DNA of 64,000 nt from Glandiceps talaboti (lineage: Eukaryota > Hemichordata > Enteropneusta > Spengelidae). Each line of letters starts with the position of its first letter. Position 1 is the first letter of the stretch. Below are positions 24,501 through 38,700 of this stretch, piece by piece. The notes under the pieces were generated by a model that saw only the letters and a program-made list of their open reading frames with translations, was not told where the DNA came from and made no database searches. The position numbers were made by a program, and so were the translations under genes. Location: assembly GCF_964340395.1 (NCBI RefSeq), contig NC_135554.1, positions 22,847,592 through 22,911,591 of the forward strand, given 5' to 3'.

Positions 24501-27500
24501 ATAATGATGGCGATGTTAAACTAAATGCAAATTTCACATACCTTTTTTATTCTCATCATTATTTATCATTTGGAAAGGGGAATCTTCAAGCCTAATATTT
24601 TTTAACGAATTTGTCAGGATAAACAATCAAACAAAACACAGTGATAAAGAGGGGTGGGGTGTTGGGATGGGGTTGAGTTTTATGATTGGAAAGCAAATAA
24701 TAACCATCATGCAAATGCAATCATAGGTGTAAGGATTGGAAATGTATGTGTTAAATGTGTATTTTAATTGTGGTTTTAACATGATGGCGGTAGGGGTTTT
24801 GCTGTCACACCTATTGCAGATTACATTCTGTAAGGGTTGTAGCACTAGTGTTATGCATGACTTGTAATTGCAAACTGGATAGAGATCTTCAGAGAATGGA
24901 AGCCTGGGCAGATAATTCGAAAGTCACAATTGAACCAACCAAAACCCGATCTTAACTGAATGCCTTTGGTAAGGGTAATATTGAGTTTTTTGTTCCTACA
25001 CATAATAATTGCTGGAATGCAACATGTTATAGTAGGCTATTAGTACATGATATACCCTCAATTGGTAAAAAGATGTACCAAACTATAGGGAATCTGAAAG
25101 GACTTTGTGATATCAATATGTATGTTGTGGAACACGTGTAATGGCTTTAGAAATGAAATTATTCAAATTTACAGGGATATACATACAGACATGCGTACAT
25201 TTACCCATGCATATAGAACAGCTGTATGGATTGCTCATTGGTATTATTTGAACATAATACATTTTAGCCTATATCTGTGATTTTTTAAGTCCCAGTGAAA
25301 GTTAGTTGTTGAAAAAGTTGTTCAAATGTCTGCTACCTACTCTCAGTACTGGAAAGCTTGACTTGACTTCCCTCTGCCTTCGCGATCCCCTACATACCTG
25401 GGATATGTACACTCATTTCCACGGCAATTAATAAACAAAATTCAAACCGTCGTAACATCACTAGAACGCAGAAAGTTTACATACTTTACGGTATGCCAGC
25501 ACACAATCACCAAATAGTTGTTTTACCCATACTGTTATCATGGTCTGGAACAGCCTTCCCAATACTATTGTTTGGGAGATATTTTATGCTGGTGATCAGC
25601 GTGAACTATGATAGTTTTTGAGAGACAAAATAGGAATGGCCAGAAACATATTGCTATCTAAACATCGGTTCAATTTAGACTATACAATTTTGGCAAATTG
25701 CATACCAGAAGTGTTTCCCTTACGACTTGGATACGTTATTTCTCAACTTCAGAAATAAACAAAGCTCCTCTTACCATTGTAAAGTGCTTCTCGATTGGAT
25801 GACTCCTAGTTCAAGGTAGGGTTTGATTTCTCTTCCATTATGGAACCAAAGAATGTCATCACAACCGTCTGAACCTCTTGCATGGCAGAGAAGATTGAGG
25901 GCCTGATATAAATGCAGAAAGTGACCGTCTTCCGAAGAAATTTCACTTGTGGCTGTGCTTGCTTGATAAGTAGATAGAAAAAACTTACGTGGTGATATGG
26001 TACACAATTCTTACATTTGTTGTATTTTTGCTCGCAAGCTAGAATCCCACAATAGAGTCAGTAAAAAATGGAGGGCCATAACATAGATTTTGAAGAAACA
26101 AAGAATGTTTCGAGGATATCACTAGAAAAGTCAACTAACCAAGACAAATTTTGAAGTGTTTCTTTATATCATGACATACTACACTCAGTAAAAACGTCGA
26201 TTTAAGTTATAGATCTATGGCAAAATTCTTGTCTCAAGGATGTGAGTGTGTGTGTGTGTGTGTGTGTGCGTGTTTACGACAGAATATATTTTAACTATAA
26301 CAAGACAATAATATGACAAGAGATATCAATTGTACAAGGAGTGTTAATATGCAAATTCAGAGGCAAACGAAAAGAATAGGAGCAAAGATACCGTCGATGG
26401 AGCTGTTGCACAGCTGTACAGTTTGGGCAATTATTGGTGATGTAAATGTTGAGAGTTTGATTGGTATGATATTCTATCTTACCAAGCTGATTCATATCTG
26501 CTGCTATCTTTATACAGGATACTATGATTATCGCAAGCCAGAGAGCAATTTTTCTGCTGACGCAACGAAAAATAATACTCTGGCATTCAGAAATCTCGCA
26601 TTTAGGATATCGGTTTCAATTAATCATGAATAATAACATTATGGTCATCAAACCAATCAAAGATCTTCTCATAAAGAGTGTTATAATTTCCAAACATTAA
26701 TGGCAGAAACATATGTTGTAAACAATATCTGCAGAATAACACCTCTAGAAAAATGTCTGCCCCGTTCACTGGGTAGTTTTTGAGTCTTAAGTTTTTGGCA
26801 AAAAAGTGAGATTTTTCGACCTAATTTGCCATGCCTATAGCACTACTGAACTTCCGTTCTTTCACTGGGTCACTGCTAATGCTTACTCAGTCTGGAGAAA
26901 TGTTTAATTTGGGGACCTGTTATAACACCAGAGGATAATAACTGTGAAACGCTTTGATTATCACATTATTTCTGAGCATCACTTACGTATATCGCAAGCC
27001 GGACCCTGCCAGCCCAATGTACACAGACACGCCCCATTAAAAACATGGCAGGTAGCACCATTCATACAGACACAGTCAAATTCACAAGGAGCGCCATATC
27101 GACCAGCTGGACATCCTGTAGAAGAAATTATAAGCTCAACATGACAATATAATTCATGATTTAGAGTATCGAATTGTAAATGCGTTTTGAAATTCTTTGT
27201 TCTGGTGGTCTTTCACACACATTTTCCAGGTTATCTGGTAAGCTATCGGCCATAAAATGGATTTGTTTGTTGACGGTACAGGTTGTTCACTCTGCTGCAG
27301 GATCGATCCGCCAGATCGTCTGCTGAACGAGTGTCATGTAGTTCCAGTCGTACATTGCGTACTATTCATACACCAGCTGACTCAGAATGTAGCCCACATT
27401 TGTTGCCCCACACTCTTAGGACGTGAGAAGAAAATTCTCAAAAATACACCAATTAAAATCATCGTAAATCAAACTATAATCCAATGAAAATGAAAGCCTA

Positions 27501-30329
27501 TTTACAACTAGTTAGGAAGATATAAGAACAAAAAAGATCATGCTATTATTTCGTACTCTTACAGACCTATAGATAGACATGCTATTTTTCATATTGTTCA
27601 ATGTTTCTAGACTGATGTATGTTGTAGTGGGGTATATAAAAGGAGGAAAACTTAACTGTACTACATAGTAGTATTAATAGTTACATTAATATAGAATTCA
27701 CCTATTTTAGCTCATAATGCATAGCTTTAAAAATGATGACAATCTTACCGATAGCAAGAAACTCGTATTGACCCACTTTGAAATCCACTGTTCTGCCATA
27801 AGTAGTAATCTCAATAGATACTTTTACAAGAAGGGGTTGGTATGAATTGAAACCATGAAAAGTAGTATGAAGTACAGTTTTTTCTTCAAAGTTAGTAATC
27901 GCAGCAATTTTCCTCGTAATGTCTGACGAGTGTAAGTCATCTTTCTGCATAATTAAAGAATAGTGAAGTGTCAGTTTTAGAGACATTATGTAATATATAA
28001 TTAAAATACAGCTCTTGCATTTGTTGCATCGTGATTTGTCAATACATTGTCTATTAATACTCATTTTAATGCTGATGCACGCGAAATGACATCCCCGGTC
28101 AATAGTTTTCGAACTACTGCCCTCTCTATTGCCCTACTCTCCCTGGAGGAGGTAATAGTTCGAAAACGATGGCCCTGTCATTGCGTATGCGCACTATGGT
28201 ATTTCACGGTAGACAACATGCCTTCTTCAGTTATGAGACGCGGACCTTCTCCTCCAGAAAATTCAAGATTGTTTGCATTTATCTAAAGAACTTGCCGCCC
28301 TTGTTTCAGAGAGGGAATCGAAACGTACAAAAGCTATTATCAAGAGCTCAGTTGATATTTTAGAGAAAGATTGTGTTGCAGTTGGGACTATCCTTGCCTT
28401 GGTCCGGCAAAACCCAACTTTGGTCCGTTGATCACCCCAAAACCAGTATATTTCCCTAGGACCAAGGCCCTCGGGAAATAGAATGGTTTTGGGGTGATCA
28501 ACAGGCCCTCGGGGGGAACAGACGTATGCTGCCGCCCGAATAAGGCCAGTCAACATATGTACAATGATTTATTACACCTTAACGTTCTTTCTCAAGCTGT
28601 CATTGGTCAGAATCAAATCACATGACCATCTTTAAATAGACTATTGCCAGCATGGTGATATTGCCTGCGCATGCAGAAACTGTTGTCCTGCACTATTGCC
28701 TGCTGGAGTTATTTCGACCATTGCGCATCTATTCTATCAGTGTATCGAGCTCGTCATGATACAATCACTACAGTGAAACACAAAAGCTTATTTGTTGCAG
28801 AAATGTGATTAAATATCATCACAAATTGGCTGTGGTGACAGGTGACGTATAATCACAATTAAATCACAGAAAAAAAATCTTACCTCAAGTAAGGAGATAT
28901 CATCTATTTGAATAAAGCCCTCCATTATGGTAAAACCACACGTAAATTCATTGATGCTAAAGCCGTGATATTTTCTTCGAGTGGAAAAATATACACTCAC
29001 ATCACCTGCAAATAATTAGATTTTATTAATTTGGCTTTGTTGAGACTCGTGAATGGATACTGCTCTTGGTGTATACGCGAAAGGAGACATTTGCATAAAT
29101 GTAACGAGAACAATGGTCATTTGCATAAATGTAACGCGAATAATGGCTATTTGCATAAATGAAACGAGAATAATGGCCGAGCAGGAGCATCAACTTTCGA
29201 TAGATTTGTTACTTTTAAATACCAAAATAATACAGTGTTAATAGCATAAATGCGAACAATGGCTTGATACCTGGAAATTCAGAGGTAGCTTCACCTATGA
29301 TTTGAGTATACACAAATATTCCATTGCCAGAAAATATGATCTATTGTCGGCGACATTACATCAGTTTGTCTTCGAGGTTTTATATAGTATTCCTTATAGG
29401 GATTGCCTTGAAAGTGGTTTATGAATAAAAATCGATGAATAATAACATTTACAAATGCTCTACCCGTATATCTATGTATATATTGTTTCATACATATTAC
29501 TAAGCAGCACAAATGTGACTGTATCGACATTCAAAGAATTTCTTTCTCTGATACCTATGAAAAGAAGATTAAATGAAAAAAGCCCTTACATTTCGAATTG
29601 TTCACGTCAAACAAAAGGTTACTCTTCGTATATATGGGACGATGTCGTCCTTCCGAAAGCAAACGTCCATATGCTTTTATGTCAATTGGGTAATGATAAA
29701 GCATGCTCTTAAAACGAAAAGGGACCGTGTTAACATAGTTGGTCAAGTTGCCTAATATATTGTTATAGCGAATTCTAGATAAGGTGATTTATGTTACCGG
29801 AAATATATTAACTTAAACCCCACGTACATGATGAAATACTAATAATCTCGTAAGTGAGAGTTTTCATCCTCGACTAATCGTTGGTCTCAGTGTACATTAA
29901 ACATTCAAACCTGCATCATATCGGTTATAGAAATATTGAAGATTAATATTGATAATTGTAAGTGTAGATGGAGTTTGCTCTGCTGCTTATCACATAGAGA
30001 CATATGAATTCTAACTTGTAGACTATTGAAATAACAATACCTTTTCTCTGACGTCCATTTCACAAGTCTTGTTGTAGTACAGAGGCCAGGACTCCACATC
30101 TACAACAACGACATTTAGTTCAAATATCGTCTTATTCACAACCTGTATGAACATTTAAGAAAAAAGAAAAAAGTAATAGCATGTCATATTCGTGAGTCCA
30201 GATCGACGTTTATAAAAGACATTTTAAAACCTTTATAAAGTTCTCATATGTCAAATGCAGAATACTGATTTTGTTCATTACACAGAGGTTGGCATGAAAA
30301 CATACATACATACATATACATACATACAT

Positions 30330-30360
<31 letters not shown>

Positions 30361-30611
30361 TGCATGCATGCATGCATGCATACATACATACATACATACA
30401 TACATACATACATACATACATACATACATACACACATACATACATACATACATACATACATACATACATACACACACATACATACATACATACATACATA
30501 CATACATACATACATGCATGCATACATACATACATACATGTACACACACATACATACATACATACACACATACATACATACATACATACACACACATACA
30601 TACATACATAT

Positions 30612-30657
<46 letters not shown>

Positions 30658-33600
30658 TTGAAAAGAATATGGCTCACTTACATTGGCCAAAAGAATCTTC
30701 AAATTAAAGACGGGTGTCAATTCATACTGTAATAATCCAGCCACAGTTAAGGCTGTGTCGCCTTCATTTATACCAAACCGATTATACTGTACATAAAGAC
30801 AGATTACAATAAGTGAACATCATGTAATGACAGTGTACAGTACATTCTTCGGTATGAGCTGTGTGGTTGTGAACGAATTTTTAAAAATAGATGAGTTAAC
30901 ACGCATTAATATTATGTAGATTAACGAATCAAACTCAGTGGCACCATCGCAAACAAAGCATTCGCACAAGCAAAAGTAATTTCTCTGTTATCGTACTGGA
31001 ATGTGTTCTTCCGTTACCGCAAAGAGGCCAAACAGTTTTACGATTATGAATTACTACTAAATCAACTTCGATTTTCACTGCAAGAATATGCTAACTCGGA
31101 CAAGTGCGTTCTTTTCTTTCTTTAAATTTTGATGAAATCTAGGATTAAAAACCCAGTTTTACAGAACGGCCTTGAAAACCAAATGGAACAACTTCATTTT
31201 GAAGTTTGTTCATCTTGTAACTCTCCGATTTATTTTGCTGATATACAAGTCTACTGTGTCTGTTGCCTCAGATCATGGCACAGAGATTGTATTCATGAGC
31301 AGCTGGTGGAGGAGAACAATGCAACACTTCTGAAGTGGTTCTGTGATGCATGCCTTTACAGGACAGAACCACCTGTGCAAGGTTCTAATGTGTCACCTTG
31401 CCCTGTCATCATTCCTCGCGATTCGTCTAAAGGATTGTCCATCTGTACATGGAATGTAAGAAGCCTCAACAAACATTTTGATGAATTGAAATGTATTTTG
31501 GCCGAATCGAATTTGCATATTTATGGTGTCACTGAAACTTGGCTAAATGACAGTCACAGTGATGCAATCTATGATATCCCAGATTATACTATGGTTAGGA
31601 GAGATCGTAACAATATATGTGGAGGTGGAGTCGCTATTTACTTGTCATCTTCAATGAAATACAGAGAGACAAATGACCTTAAAACTAATGATATTGAAGA
31701 TATGTGGGTTGAAGTCAGTTTTACAAATTCTAGGTCAATTCTTTTAGGTACTGTGTACCGGCCTCCTGATGCTACCACCGCATGGCTTAGCTCCTTCGAA
31801 TCCACGATGGACCGCATAGTGTGTGAAAATAAGGAAATAATTATTATGGGTGATTTTAATATTAACACTCTAACTGATAACAGAAACTGCAAAGAATGGG
31901 TTTCACTTTGTGAATCTCTAGGACTTGCTAATATGATTGATTCACCTACTAGGATAACTGACAATACTGCCACCTGTATTGACCACATTTGGACAACTGA
32001 ACCTGACAAGGTAATTTACACTGGGTTTTCTAATATTGGTCTTAGTGATCACTATCCAGTTTTTATCATCAGACAAACCTCGAACAAAGTTCTGTCTAAA
32101 CAACACCATACTATCAAGTATAGATGTACAAAACATTTTGACCCGGATTTATTCTGTAAAGATCTTGGTGAAATCCAGTGGTCAAATGTTTCCAGTTCTG
32201 ATAACATCACAGATATGATAAGTACATGGAAACAATTATTCCTCAGTGCTCTTAACAAACATGCACCACTTAAAACGAAACGTGTGAAACACCAAACAAT
32301 TCCTGAATGGTGGAGTGATGATATTGAATTAGCAATCAAAATTAGAAATAAATATAAAGCAAACAAGTCATTCGAATTATACAAAACATGGAGAAACAAA
32401 GTCACAAACTTAATCAGAACAGCAAAACGTGAATTTTACAATAATGTGTTAAATAAAGGTACCACAGATTTTTGGAAATTTTTTAAGCAATTGATTCCAA
32501 CTTCCAATTGTAAAAACCCCACTTTTTTAACAAGTCAAGGTAATGAAATTTCAGAAATACAAGAAATGGCCGATGTGTTCAACAATTTTTTCACAAATGT
32601 AGCTTCTGAGTATATCAAACAAACAATGATGACAATATTAATAAATTGAAACACTTTGTTTCATGTAATCTCCCAAACGATAACAAATTTGCAATCCCTC
32701 TGCTCCAAGAAGCCGAAGTTACAAAATTTCTCAGGAGTATTGATTGCAAAAAGTCAACAGGTCTAGATGGCATTAGTCCTCGCTTTTTGAAGATTGGTGC
32801 AACTCAAATAACATATAGTCTCACTGCAATTTTCAATCATGCAATTTCCTCTGGGACATTTCCTGTTCAGTGGAAATCTGCAAAAGTGACACCATTGTAT
32901 AAAAAAGGTGCAAGAGATATTGTATCAAATTACAGACCTATTTCCGTATTGCCTGTCTTATCCAAAATTTTAGAAAGACATGTTCACACTCACTTCTATA
33001 ACTTTTTGTGCACTTTCAAGTTATTGTCAAACAAACAATCAGGCTTTCGCAAGTTTCACTCATGTCAATCAGCATTAACAAATATCACTAACTCATGGTA
33101 CCAAGAAATCGATAAGGGAAATCTCATAGGCGTCCTACTTGTTGATTTCAGAAAGGCTTTTGATCTTGTTGATCACAATATCTTACTACAAAAACTTAGA
33201 ATTTATGGATGCTCAGAAAATACTATGTTGTTTTTCACATCATATTTGGAGGAAAGAAGGTTTCATTCAATGGGGCATTTAGTAATTCTTGTCAAGTCTT
33301 TGTGGGTGTACCACAGGGATCTATCTTAGGCCCCTTATTCTTTCTACTTTTCATCAACGATCTTCCTTTATTTACAAATACATCTGATCTTTACATGTAT
33401 GCAGATGACACAGCTGCACAGGTCGCCAGTACTAATTTGAAAGAAATTGAGAATAAGCTTAATCAAGACATGCATTACATCTCGCAATGGTGTGACCTTA
33501 ATAACATGTGTATCAATTCACAGAAAACAAAAGCAATGATCCTTGGAACTTCTCAAAGAAAAGCCAGAATTGATGTATCAATTAATGTCTTATGTAACGG

Positions 33601-34183
33601 AGATCTACTGGAGTGTGTTACACATGATAAGTTGTTGGGTATAATCATTGATGATACCTTAAGCTGGGAAAAACAAGTCAACTCTGTATGTAAAAGTATC
33701 ACTTTTAAGTTAATTCAACTCAGACGTATTCGCCCCTTTCTAACTAAACGGGCCACGATGACTTTTTATAATTGTTTTATTCTACCCCATTTTGATTACT
33801 GTTCCAACATATGGGGTCACTGTTCCATCAAACTTTTAGTGCGCATTGAGCGACTCCAGAAAGCTGTTGCAAGAGTTCTTTTAGATTGTGATTATAACAC
33901 TTCTAGTGATGTTTTATTCCGTACATTGCATTGGACACCATTCAGAAAACGGGTTTTATATAATGAGTCAATTTTAATGTATAAACTACAAAACAATTTA
34001 GCACCGGATTATTTGAATGTATTGTTGATGTTCGTCTATTTTGTTATTGTACCTTGTACCTTTTTTTGTCCTCATTTGATGTTAGCAGTATTTAATGTAT
34101 ATATTGTATATATTTTAATGTTTTTCTCGACACTGTGTGAGAAGAGCCACTGGCTCAACAGTCTATCGAGATTAAATAAAGTC

Positions 34184-34246
<63 letters not shown>

Positions 34247-34804
34247 CAATAATAATCGATCAAAAGCTAAATGTCATGTGACCGTGAAATTACTCGTAAT
34301 TGTTGACATTTTGTGAACATTTTGTTTGAGAAAACAACTGACGCCGATTTTGCCACTTTATTTGCAAGTTGTTTATTAAAGAGCCATTGATGAAAGGGTC
34401 AATTATTGAATTAATATAATTACTAGTTGCAATTCACTACCGGTGTTCTGGCTAGTGTATAAGGGTGCTGGTAAAACAGCTTCGGGTTGAGACGAAAATG
34501 TAGGGCACTAAGAGTCTTATGATTGATGCAGGGAATGATGAAATCGTAGGTACTTACTGTATTTCCGCCAACAATATCAATTGAGGTGTTCTGAAATTCA
34601 GACTGAGTCCAATCGGTAAGGTTGAAAACAGCTGTTCCTTTTGAGACATCCTGCAAGAATGTTTATAACTCACGGTGACTTTAAGTATCTTTTAGGGTGG
34701 GTCATTTATATTAGTATTATAAAAAGTTATGTACAAAGCAAATTCTAAGTTTTTCTATGTATGTATGTATGTATGTACGTACGTACGTACGTACGTACGT
34801 GCGC

Positions 34805-34835
<31 letters not shown>

Positions 34836-35691
34836 TGTAGCTTCAATTGATGTTCAATTGCATCTCTTTGACTCTTTGGTCAAACCAATATTATTATATG
34901 GATCTGAAGATTGGGATGCCTACATATTCTATAGAGTTAATGTTAGCAAATTCAATGAATACTTTCTTAAGCCTAGATGAATGATATCGAATCAACACAC
35001 ATAAAAGCATGCAGATATATGCTTGGAGTTAACAAAACATCATGTATTCATACATGTTTAGGTGAATTAGGTCGTTTTCTATTATCAATTACTGTTATTG
35101 AAAATGTTGTCAAATATTGTTTTCAATTAAAACAAGTCAAAAAAGCATCTTTATATATACAAATTAAAGTTAAAGATTCTTTGAAATCAAAATGTATTGA
35201 CAGGTGGAAGAATCTGTGACAAGTTACAACAAACTTCATGTTTTTTCAAAAATTAAGTTAACTTTTCAATGTGAAAAATATTTATCTGTTGTTAGAAACA
35301 CTTTTGATAGAATAGCTTTTACAAAATTAAGGATTTCAAACCATATATTGCCAATTGAAACTGGTCGTTACAAGAACATTGAAAGGAAACAGAGATTATG
35401 CACATTGTGTAGTTCGAGTATTGGAGATGAATTTCACTGTGCATTACTGTGTAAAAATGAAACATTTCAGAAGATAAGAGATGAATACTTGGACATTTTA
35501 TTTAGTTTACAATCGCAGTTACTTAAATTTGATAATCATTCTCTATTTAAGTACATTTTTTCATGTGTAGATGATACTCTAGCAAGTGTCACAGCTAGAT
35601 ATCTCAGTGATATACTTAATATTTTCAAGACATTGACAATATCAGTGTTTCATTGGGTATATTTTCTTGCCAATGTCACTTCATGGCTTAA

Positions 35692-35722
<31 letters not shown>

Positions 35723-38700
35723 GTATGTATGTATGTATGTATGTATGTATGTATGTATGGATGTATGTATGTATGTTACTGTAATAATTATTGCAATTTG
35801 AGGCTGACAAATTCAAAATAATCGCGTGATTTTTGAAAGTGAATCTAAGGATTACTTTACCTCAGAAATAATGACACTGCCATTTCTTGTCATCGGATAC
35901 TGGTTGATTTCTCCCTCAGTAAGGCACTTCCTTGCACCATGAATCCCTTAGTGTCCACAGAGAATGATACATAATTATGTTATTTTGTTTAGACGGCGGA
36001 AAACCAGTCATCGTTTCAGAGGAAATGACAATGCCGTACGCTACGATACTCCACTAAGTTATTTTGATGAAAATCAAGGTAATAACAGAATACTATATCT
36101 ATGTGCTATTTTGTTCTCAAAAAATAACCCTTTAGACTGGGTCTGGCATGCATTATTCTTTTTGTTGTAATTGGTTTGAATATTGAATTCAAATGAGACA
36201 ATGAACCAAAGTAAACAGAGAACAATAAACTACAAGGTTAGCAAGATTAGTATAGCATTTGCTGTGCAGATGTAGAAAAGTTTGTTGATTGTATCAAACA
36301 TCATATTGAGGTTCCATACTCTGATGTATCAAACGCAAAGCATGACATCAGGCAGACGTTCAACTTTTCCCTTAAGATAATTAACGAGAGATTTCAAACT
36401 TCAAAGTGGCATTTATGTATTTAGGCCAAATAAAAAAATGCGTGGTTCCGATTACACTCAAATTTAGAATAGGTGGGGTAGGTAGATTTGTTATTTTATT
36501 TATTATATATTTTTGTCTGTGTGAGTGTCTAGTTCAGGTTTACCATTGTTTTTCAAATGATGTCTGTGTTGTTTATTTCTTCCTATCAGATGTAAAGCCA
36601 TTGCAGATTGGAAGAACAGTTTTAGAGTGTCTTTTTAAGTTGATGTCAGTTTCCGCATACACTATTTCTCGTGAAACTTCACAGTTTTTGCGATTCAATT
36701 AATTCTGCTCGAATACTTAAAACAAAGTTCAGGGTCGGCAGTGAAAAGCTAGGCGGGGTTCGGTAACCGGAACCAAACAATATTTGTTTAGGCTTCAGTG
36801 TCATTTTAGTAAGCAGTGAACGCAATTGTCATGTAGTAATAGTTCATGATTTCACTTACGTCTGGAATAATGGAATCCATTGCGTCAAATATGTGCCGGT
36901 CACCTTTAAGGAGCAGGTTATTGCTTTATGCAATTATGCTGAGCGGTTTAACATCGAAGCCATAAGAACACAATACGATGCTATATGTAATAAACACTGA
37001 CGTTCTTGTGTAAATGTAGCATTTGTTTACGTCAATAGAGAAAGCGCTACACTATCATTGCAGGTGATTGCCATCTATACTGCTTGGATGGTTGCGTGCG
37101 GAAAATCGTGGGTAGTTTAGATGGTAGGTATAGGTGCCATGAAATTAATACGCAATGGCAACGATAACAACGTGACTTCGAGATTCCATTTATTACCTGG
37201 ACAGCAGAATCGAGCGTAATATATATCACACCTAATATTATCTTCTTGGTCTTCTTGTCGACAAATAACACCATTTCTATCAAACTGATAAAATCTATTT
37301 TTGGTCTTTGCTGCCGGGATCCCTGTTAACGTTTTAACGTCGATAGCCGTTGGTTCTTTACACATCAAATTGGGGTAGGTACGGTGCCCTTCTTCAGCAC
37401 TGATGTAGCGTGTGTCGGTCTTAGCAGACCATAACTTAAACCACACTGTCCACTCTGCCCCTGTATGAAAAATATCACAATGGGGAGCAGTAATGAGGGG
37501 AAAGTACAGAAGTAATCCAATCAGGAATAAATACCTCCTGGGATAAACTTTATCCAGAGAGGGAAATTATTATTCTGATCAGGATGAACCAATGGTACCT
37601 GTGAGAAATTTAATTTTAAAGTTTTTTTTTACTGTTTATGAAAGTGACCCCTCAATTTCCTTTGTGTAAAACATGACCTTCTCCCGTATCCTAATATACT
37701 TCAACAGCAAGGGTTATGAGATGCTTATGTCAGCAGTAAAAGAGTAAAAGGAGTCTCAAGTTTAAGAGTTGTAAAAAAATGAAACATTAGGGAGCCTTTA
37801 GTATTTACAAGGGGGGAGGGGGGTAACATTTTACAAATCGGTTCTCGGGGAGGGCCATATTTTCGAAAATGGTATTACTATTAGGGAGGGCCACATTTTA
37901 CTTTGACTCATTGTATTGTCTAACATTGCATTATGGTTTTTTTTGTCGTCTAATTGCTGCCACCGGTTCTAAGTTAAAGATATACAATAGTCTTAAAACG
38001 CGTGTACTGAAAAATTGCCCTGGACAACCTATGCCTAGCCCCTGGCTTTGATTGTAGCGTTGTTGCATGTCTTTGAGAGTAGCATGCTTACATACTTTAT
38101 TTCAACATGCGCCATGTCTTAGTAACATGCGCCAAGGTCAATAGTCATTTTCCCACTCTGGTTAAAATATTATCCCAATCTGAATAAAACAAAACAAACA
38201 TTTATCCCCGGGGATATTTCTGGCTCTAATTAGTTTAAATTAAACGCTTGCATTACTTCATAGTACTTGGGTATATAGTCTAATATGTGCGTACATTTGA
38301 ATCATTACATGGTTGTCGGTAACCTTGCGACTGATATCTTCAGAACTGCTGCTATTTTGGTACAATTGTTTGAAGCGGCGTAGGAATACTAATCTTACAA
38401 ACAGTGCAGAGTGTAGATGATAACACGATTCACTGTAAAATATGACCCCCCCCCCACCAATTCCATTTCCTAAATTGGCAGTGAGCCGGTTTGTAAAATA
38501 TGATTCAGACCATTTAACAACCTCTCAGTCGTGATAACTAAATGCTTCCTCGGGGCGCTGTGTTTTGCGTTTTTGCCACATATCTATATTTACGGTTGGA
38601 ATATCACTTGCCTCCTTGTCAAAAACATATATACAGTTGTGATTTGACCAAGGTTGAACCGAATGCCAACATACAACCATCTGTGAACTGAATATGCCTC

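Noticed and set aside
35989-36090. Possible + strand exon ending caag|gtaata (SHRFRGNDNAVRYDTPLSYF)
   Set aside because: No partner exons, domain or promoter found; it lies inside an RTK-A intron.
36860-36903. Minus-strand candidate microexon (DRHIFDAMDSIIPD) with good-looking acceptor and gtaagt donor
   Set aside because: It starts in phase 1 and ends in phase 0, which breaks the frame into exon 3. Skipping it joins exons 2 and 3 perfectly and gives a 3000-nt total.
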